A DNA stretch of 36,797 nucleotides from Bacillus sp. FJAT-49736 (GTDB lineage: Bacteria > Bacillota > Bacilli > Bacillales > Bacillaceae_C). Below the pieces are notes generated by a model. That model was given only the letters and a program-made list of their open reading frames with translations. It was not told the origin of the DNA and ran no database searches. Positions 32,820 to 36,797 of the stretch are shown here, one piece after another (position 1 is the stretch's first letter; each line of letters begins with the position of its first letter). Both the position numbers and the translations under genes were made by a program. The stretch is taken from positions 3,204 through 40,000 of the forward strand of contig NZ_JAGYPI010000009.1 in NCBI RefSeq assembly GCF_018343615.1. Direction: 5' to 3'.

Positions 32820-35023
32820 GAGAATATAGGCGGGAAAGCAAAGGTTTTATCATCCTTTTGTATCTTTTTAGTTTCTTTCTCTTATGGGAGTGGATTAGAC
32901 CGTTAGAAACAATTACAGATACAGGAAATGTTTATTTATTTGTTCTATTTATTTTCATGTCACTTGCTTTATATATTTTTAATAATAGAAGAGGTATCGA
33001 TATCATACTTAAGATTTTCTTTATTTTATTTTCGATCCATCATCTATATTTCCATCAAAGCTTATTGCACTTAAGCTGGGTGGAATCTTTCATTTCTAAT
33101 CTATTCCATAACTTAAAAAGATTATTTGCCGGTAATTGGGACCTTTTATCAGGTGAGTTTCGGAGTCTATTATTTTTTATTCTTCTGTGGCTCATTACCT
33201 ACCTGCTAAAATATTGGCTTACTGTAAGAAGAAACATTTTTATTTTCTTTATAATGACAGTTATGTATATTACGGTCCTGGATACATTCACCCCCTACCA
33301 TGGAGAATGGCCAATTGTCAGAACCATGGTCATTGGATTTACTCTTCTTGGTGTCCTTTATTTTAAAAGACTATCTGAGCAAAACCGAGTTGCAAACTCG
33401 AAAAACAATTGGTTTAAGTGGATTATTCCACTCGCGATTATGATATCTTTATGTAATTTATTCGCGTTGGTTGCTCCAAAGGCTGATGCTATTTGGCCGG
33501 ATCCCGTGCCTTATATCAAGGCACATGTAGGAAAGGATAAGCAAAATGGAAGAGGCTTCGGAATAAATACAATCGGATACCGTTCGGATGATTCACGTTT
33601 GGGTGGACCATTCCGCGGGGATAACACGGTTGTTTTTAAAGTAAAAGCGCCATCAAGACAATATTGGAGAGTAGAAACTAGGGATACATATACAGGGAAA
33701 GGCTGGATTACCACTAGAAATATACCTTCCGAGTCTGTCTTTTCTGGCTCCCAATTCTCTACTTCTCTAGGAGATTATCTAGTAGAAAAGTCGAAGAGAG
33801 CTAAAGCAGATATATCAATGAGGATTAACAGTCAAACAGCCGTTTACCCATATGGATTGCTATCAATTGTCTTAAAGAGCGATATGGAAAAATTCACTAT
33901 CAATGGTTCAACAGATAAAATAACTCTATCTAGTGTAGAGCCAAATAAGGCTTTATCTGATTATAGTGTGATATACAATGTGCCGTTATATAGCATGAAA
34001 GAGTTAAAAGCACGTCCTGAGCAAGAATTTATTCCGCCGCCTGAATATTTAAAGCTTCCGAAATTACTGCCGAAGCGTGTTCATGATTTGGCGGAAAAAA
34101 TTACTAAAGGCAAGGATAATGAATATGACAAGGCTAAGGCAATCGAAGCGTATTTTCAAACGAATGGCTTTGTGTATGACCAAAGAAATGTCGCAGTCCC
34201 TGGCCAGGCTCAAGATTACGTGGATCAGTTTTTATTTAATACGAAGAGAGGCTATTGTGATAACTTTTCAACATCCATGGTTGTCTTGCTCCGATCAGTC
34301 GGAATCCCATCTCGTTGGGTGAAAGGGTATTCCGGCGGAGATTATGTGGATACAGTGGATGAAACATACAAAATATATAATGTGACGAACAATAATGCAC
34401 ATTCATGGGTGGAAGTATTGTTTCCAAACGTAGGATGGGTACCGTTCGAACCAACAATTGGATTTTCTAATAATGCGATTTTTCAGGACGATGAAAAAAA
34501 TAATCCAGCAGCTTCTACGTCATCAGATGAAGAGATGCAAAAGAAGCAAACTCAAAATAAGCAAAAACAACAGGATTTTGATCGAGGCACAACAACACAA
34601 GCAGAAAAGTTTTCATTTAAAGCTGAATGGAATAAGGCAATTAATTATATAAAATTGCATTGGCTTCGCTTTATTATCATTCTTCTACTTATTGTTTTAG
34701 GTATTTGGTATATCTATTGGAAACGAAGTAAATGGCTTCCGTTTTATTTGGTTCATCATTATAGGAAAAAGAAGGATCCAGATACTTTTTCAAAAGCGTA
34801 TTTGTCGCTGCTCAAACAATTAGAGAGATATGGTATTCAAAAACAAAAGGATCAAACATTAAGAGAATTTGCTAAATATGTAGATAGCTTCTTTGAAACA
34901 AACGTAATGAGAGAGCTGACTGAGCATTATGAAAAAATCATATATAGGGGTCAAGAACCAAGCGGCAAGTGGAATGAGACGCGTGAATTATGGGAAAATT
35001 TAATTAAAAAGACAAGCGGTTGA
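32816..35023 (+). CDS. yebA: Membrane transglutaminase-like protein YebA
   Basis: The 735-residue protein has at least five N-terminal membrane helices (about 10-220), an extracellular region with a transglutaminase-like core (about 420-550), a QNKQKQQ-rich linker and one more membrane helix (about 618-637). A cytoplasmic tail with a DUF4129-like end closes it. The core shows Cys481 in RGYCDNFSTSMVVLLRSVGI and His529 in NNNAHSWVEVLFP. The third catalytic position is probably in the GWVPFEPT segment, where Glu stands in place of the more usual Asp. No substrate is known. The -35 box of the guaA promoter overlaps its stop codon. Confidence 0.9.
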   Translation: MREYRRESKGFIILLYLFSFFLLWEWIRPLETITDTGNVYLFVLFIFMSLALYIFNNRRGIDIILKIFFILFSIHHLYFHQSLLHLSWVESFISNLFHNLKRLFAGNWDLLSGEFRSLLFFILLWLITYLLKYWLTVRRNIFIFFIMTVMYITVLDTFTPYHGEWPIVRTMVIGFTLLGVLYFKRLSEQNRVANSKNNWFKWIIPLAIMISLCNLFALVAPKADAIWPDPVPYIKAHVGKDKQNGRGFGINTIGYRSDDSRLGGPFRGDNTVVFKVKAPSRQYWRVETRDTYTGKGWITTRNIPSESVFSGSQFSTSLGDYLVEKSKRAKADISMRINSQTAVYPYGLLSIVLKSDMEKFTINGSTDKITLSSVEPNKALSDYSVIYNVPLYSMKELKARPEQEFIPPPEYLKLPKLLPKRVHDLAEKITKGKDNEYDKAKAIEAYFQTNGFVYDQRNVAVPGQAQDYVDQFLFNTKRGYCDNFSTSMVVLLRSVGIPSRWVKGYSGGDYVDTVDETYKIYNVTNNNAHSWVEVLFPNVGWVPFEPTIGFSNNAIFQDDEKNNPAASTSSDEEMQKKQTQNKQKQQDFDRGTTTQAEKFSFKAEWNKAINYIKLHWLRFIIILLLIVLGIWYIYWKRSKWLPFYLVHHYRKKKDPDTFSKAYLSLLKQLERYGIQKQKDQTLREFAKYVDSFFETNVMRELTEHYEKIIYRGQEPSGKWNETRELWENLIKKTSG

Positions 35024-35048
35024 CCCAATTTGTAAACAAGTATACAAT
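35020..35048 (+). promoter_or_regulatory. Sigma-A promoter of guaA
   Basis: TTGACC (35020-35025) and TACAAT (35043-35048), 17 bp apart, lie about 20 bp upstream of the riboswitch aptamer. The -35 box overlaps the stop codon of the preceding gene. Confidence 0.8.
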
Positions 35049-35068
35049 GGTACAAAATATAGGTTGCA

Positions 35069-35135
35069 CTTCATATAATTTTGATAATATGGTTCGAAAG
35101 TTTCTACAAATCACCGTAAATGATTTACTATGAAG
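35069..35135 (+). ncRNA. Guanine riboswitch (purine aptamer)
   Basis: The aptamer matches the purine (G-box) fold. P1 is CTTCATA/TATGAAG (35069-35075 and 35129-35135). Loop 2 ends in ATATGG, the J2/3 segment is AGTTTCTAC, P3 is AAATC/GATTT and L3 is ACCGTAAAT. The specificity base before the closing P1 strand (ACTATG) is C35128, which pairs with guanine; adenine aptamers have U here. P2 is weak, with one mismatch. It controls guaA through the terminator at 35215. Confidence 0.94.
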
Positions 35136-35214
35136 GCAGTTTTATTCTACCGTTTTTGTATTAGGAAAGAATGCAAACCCTGCATTCTGTCTTAGTGTTT
35201 ATTTGTAATGAGCA

Positions 35215-35269
35215 AAAACTAGAATTCTGCCTTCTTTCTTACTTTAAGGCGGGAATTCTAGTTTTTTTT
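35215..35269 (+). terminator. Riboswitch-controlled terminator before guaA
   Basis: A long stem (AAAACTAGAATTC at 35215-35227 with GAATTCTAGTTTT at 35253-35265, plus inner GCCTT/AAGGC) is followed by a T run. The antiterminator is also readable. GAAGGCAG (35132-35139), which includes the 3' strand of P1, is perfectly complementary to CTGCCTTC (35227-35234) of the terminator. Guanine binding locks P1, frees the terminator and stops transcription. Confidence 0.93.
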
Positions 35270-35295
35270 ATTTTCTAAATAATGGAGGAAGTCCA

Positions 35296-36797
35296 ATGAC
35301 AGAAAATGCGAGCATGCAAAATCAAGAAATGATTGTAGTGTTAGATTTCGGAAGCCAATATAATCAGCTGATCACAAGAAGGATTCGTGAATTCGGGGTA
35401 TATAGTGAACTCCATCCTCATACGCTGACAGCAGAACAGATTAAAGCTATGAACCCTAAAGGAATTATTTTTTCTGGCGGACCAAATAGTGTATATGATA
35501 AAAATGCCTTTCACTGTGACGATTCCATTTTTGAATTGGGCATTCCTGTACTGGGAATTTGTTATGGTATGCAGTTAATGACGAAGCATTTTGGTGGGAA
35601 AGTGGAGCCTGCAAAGCATCGCGAATATGGTAAAGCAAAGATTGAGGTAACATCCTCTTCCAAGCTTTTTGAGAATCTTCCGAATGAGCAAATTGTTTGG
35701 ATGAGCCATGGTGATTTAGTAACGGAAACACCACAAGGATTTTCTGTAAACGCAACAAGTCCATCTTGTCCAATTGCATCTATGAGTGATGCATCCAGAA
35801 ACCTTTATGCAGTGCAATTTCACCCGGAAGTCCAGCATTCCGTATATGGCAATGAAATGTTAAAAAACTTCGTGTTCCATGTTTGTGATTGTGAAGCGAA
35901 CTGGTCGATGGAGAATTTCATTGAAGTCGAAATCGAAAAAATTCGTCAAACTGTAGGGGATAAAAAAGTTCTGTGTGCTTTAAGCGGTGGTGTTGATTCA
36001 TCAGTTGTCGCAGTGTTGATCCATAAAGCAATTGGCGATCAACTCACATGTATCTTTGTAGATCACGGTTTGCTTCGAAAAGGAGAAGCGGAAAGTGTTA
36101 TGAAGACATTCGCAGATGGATTCCATATGAATGTTATTAAAGTAGATGCTAAAGAACGATTCTTAAATAAGCTGGAGGGCGTTTCTGATCCAGAGAAAAA
36201 ACGGAAAATCATCGGAAATGAATTTATTTATGTTTTTGATGATGAGTCTAAAAAACTAGCGGGCATTAATTTTCTAGCTCAAGGTACCCTGTATACAGAT
36301 ATTATTGAGAGTGGTACAGCTACTGCTCAGACGATTAAATCACATCATAATGTCGGTGGCTTACCGGAAGATATGCAATTTACTTTAATTGAGCCGTTGA
36401 ATACGTTATTTAAAGATGAAGTAAGAGCGTTAGGAACGGAACTTGGTATTCCGGATGAAATAGTATGGAGACAGCCATTCCCAGGTCCTGGATTAGGGAT
36501 ACGAGTTCTTGGTGCGATTTCTGAAGAAAAATTAGAGATTGTTCGTGAATCAGACTATATTTTACGCGAAGAAATTAAAAAAGCCGGGCTCGATCGTGAA
36601 ATCTGGCAATATTTCACCGTGCTTCCGGACATTAGAAGTGTCGGTGTTATGGGAGATGCTCGGACGTATGATTACACAATTGGTATCCGTGCGGTAACCT
36701 CCATAGATGGGATGACTTCTGACTGGGCAAGGATTCCGTGGGATGTACTAGAAGTGATTTCGACTCGTATTGTAAATGAAGTGCCACATGTAAACCG
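35296..36797 (+). CDS. guaA: GMP synthase (glutamine-hydrolysing) GuaA, 3' end outside window
   Basis: GuaA converts XMP to GMP with glutamine and ATP. The 500 codons present contain the glutamine amidotransferase domain, with [20 protein letters not shown], catalytic Cys in [10 protein letters not shown] and the FHPEVQHS histidine/glutamate. The synthetase domain follows, with PP-loop [13 protein letters not shown] and the dimerisation end with [12 protein letters not shown] and [19 protein letters not shown]. The frame is still open at the window edge, after NEVPHVNR; only about 15 residues are missing. GGAGG lies 7 nt before the ATG. Expression is under the guanine riboswitch, giving feedback by the end product. 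Confidence 0.96.
   Translation, partial: MTENASMQNQEMIVVLDFGSQYNQLITRRIREFGVYSELHPHTLTAEQIKAMNPKGIIFSGGPNSVYDKNAFHCDDSIFELGIPVLGICYGMQLMTKHFGGKVEPAKHREYGKAKIEVTSSSKLFENLPNEQIVWMSHGDLVTETPQGFSVNATSPSCPIASMSDASRNLYAVQFHPEVQHSVYGNEMLKNFVFHVCDCEANWSMENFIEVEIEKIRQTVGDKKVLCALSGGVDSSVVAVLIHKAIGDQLTCIFVDHGLLRKGEAESVMKTFADGFHMNVIKVDAKERFLNKLEGVSDPEKKRKIIGNEFIYVFDDESKKLAGINFLAQGTLYTDIIESGTATAQTIKSHHNVGGLPEDMQFTLIEPLNTLFKDEVRALGTELGIPDEIVWRQPFPGPGLGIRVLGAISEEKLEIVRESDYILREEIKKAGLDREIWQYFTVLPDIRSVGVMGDARTYDYTIGIRAVTSIDGMTSDWARIPWDVLEVISTRIVNEVPHVN

Overview
The window reads as chromosomal DNA from a spore-former-type Bacillaceae (Bacillus sensu lato). It is AT-rich, has strong AGGAGG-type ribosome binding sites and TTG/GTG starts, a CIRCE operator on groES, a guanine riboswitch on guaA, and a gene order I recall from Bacillus subtilis: rrn/tRNA, tsaE-tsaB-rimI-tsaD, ydiF, moaC, rex, tatA-tatC, ydiK-ydiL, groES-groEL, and later yeaC-yeaD-yebA-guaA. 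All functional calls come from reading motifs and remembered family members; no search was run.

Layout. (1) 1-420: end of an rRNA operon (5S rRNA) and an initiator tRNA-Met, with a 5' fragment of that tRNA duplicated in the spacer. (2) 689-3321: the tRNA t6A modification genes tsaE, tsaB and tsaD with the acetyltransferase rimI, tightly coupled. (3) 3365-3611: an intergenic cluster of about ten DnaA-box-like 9-mers, all in one orientation. (4) 3659-9030: ABC-F protein ydiF (minus), moaC, the redox repressor rex, a minimal Tat translocase, and ydiK-ydiL (minus). (5) 9276-11421: promoter, CIRCE, groES-groEL and terminator.

(6) 11422-23023: the accessory heart of the window, a one-strand Tad-type (type IVb pilus / Flp) locus of 13 genes: cpaB, cpaE, cpaF, tadB, tadC, a Flp-like prepilin, a secreted protein built on an unbroken five-residue repeat, two unrecognised genes (one soluble, one membrane), a von Willebrand A lipoprotein, tadE-like and tadG-like pseudopilins and a small membrane protein. 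The ATPase, the two platform proteins and the pilin are classical. The repeat protein, its two companions and the lipoprotein are the least explained cargo and the best candidates for something undescribed. No prepilin peptidase and no secretin are present; a secretin is not expected in a single-membrane cell.

(7) 23024-28140: a decayed zone. It holds coding remnants, an orphan hypothetical gene, an inverted repeat family, the lysine permease lysP (minus), a frameshifted hypothetical gene, a small exported coiled-coil protein and a wrecked nicotinamidase gene (pncA). (8) 28141-30465: pncB and nadE, an intact route from nicotinic acid to NAD. (9) 30666-35023: a MoxR ATPase / DUF58 / transglutaminase operon. 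(10) 35020-36797: a promoter and guanine riboswitch with a readable terminator/antiterminator switch, then guaA, which runs off the window about 15 codons short of its expected end.
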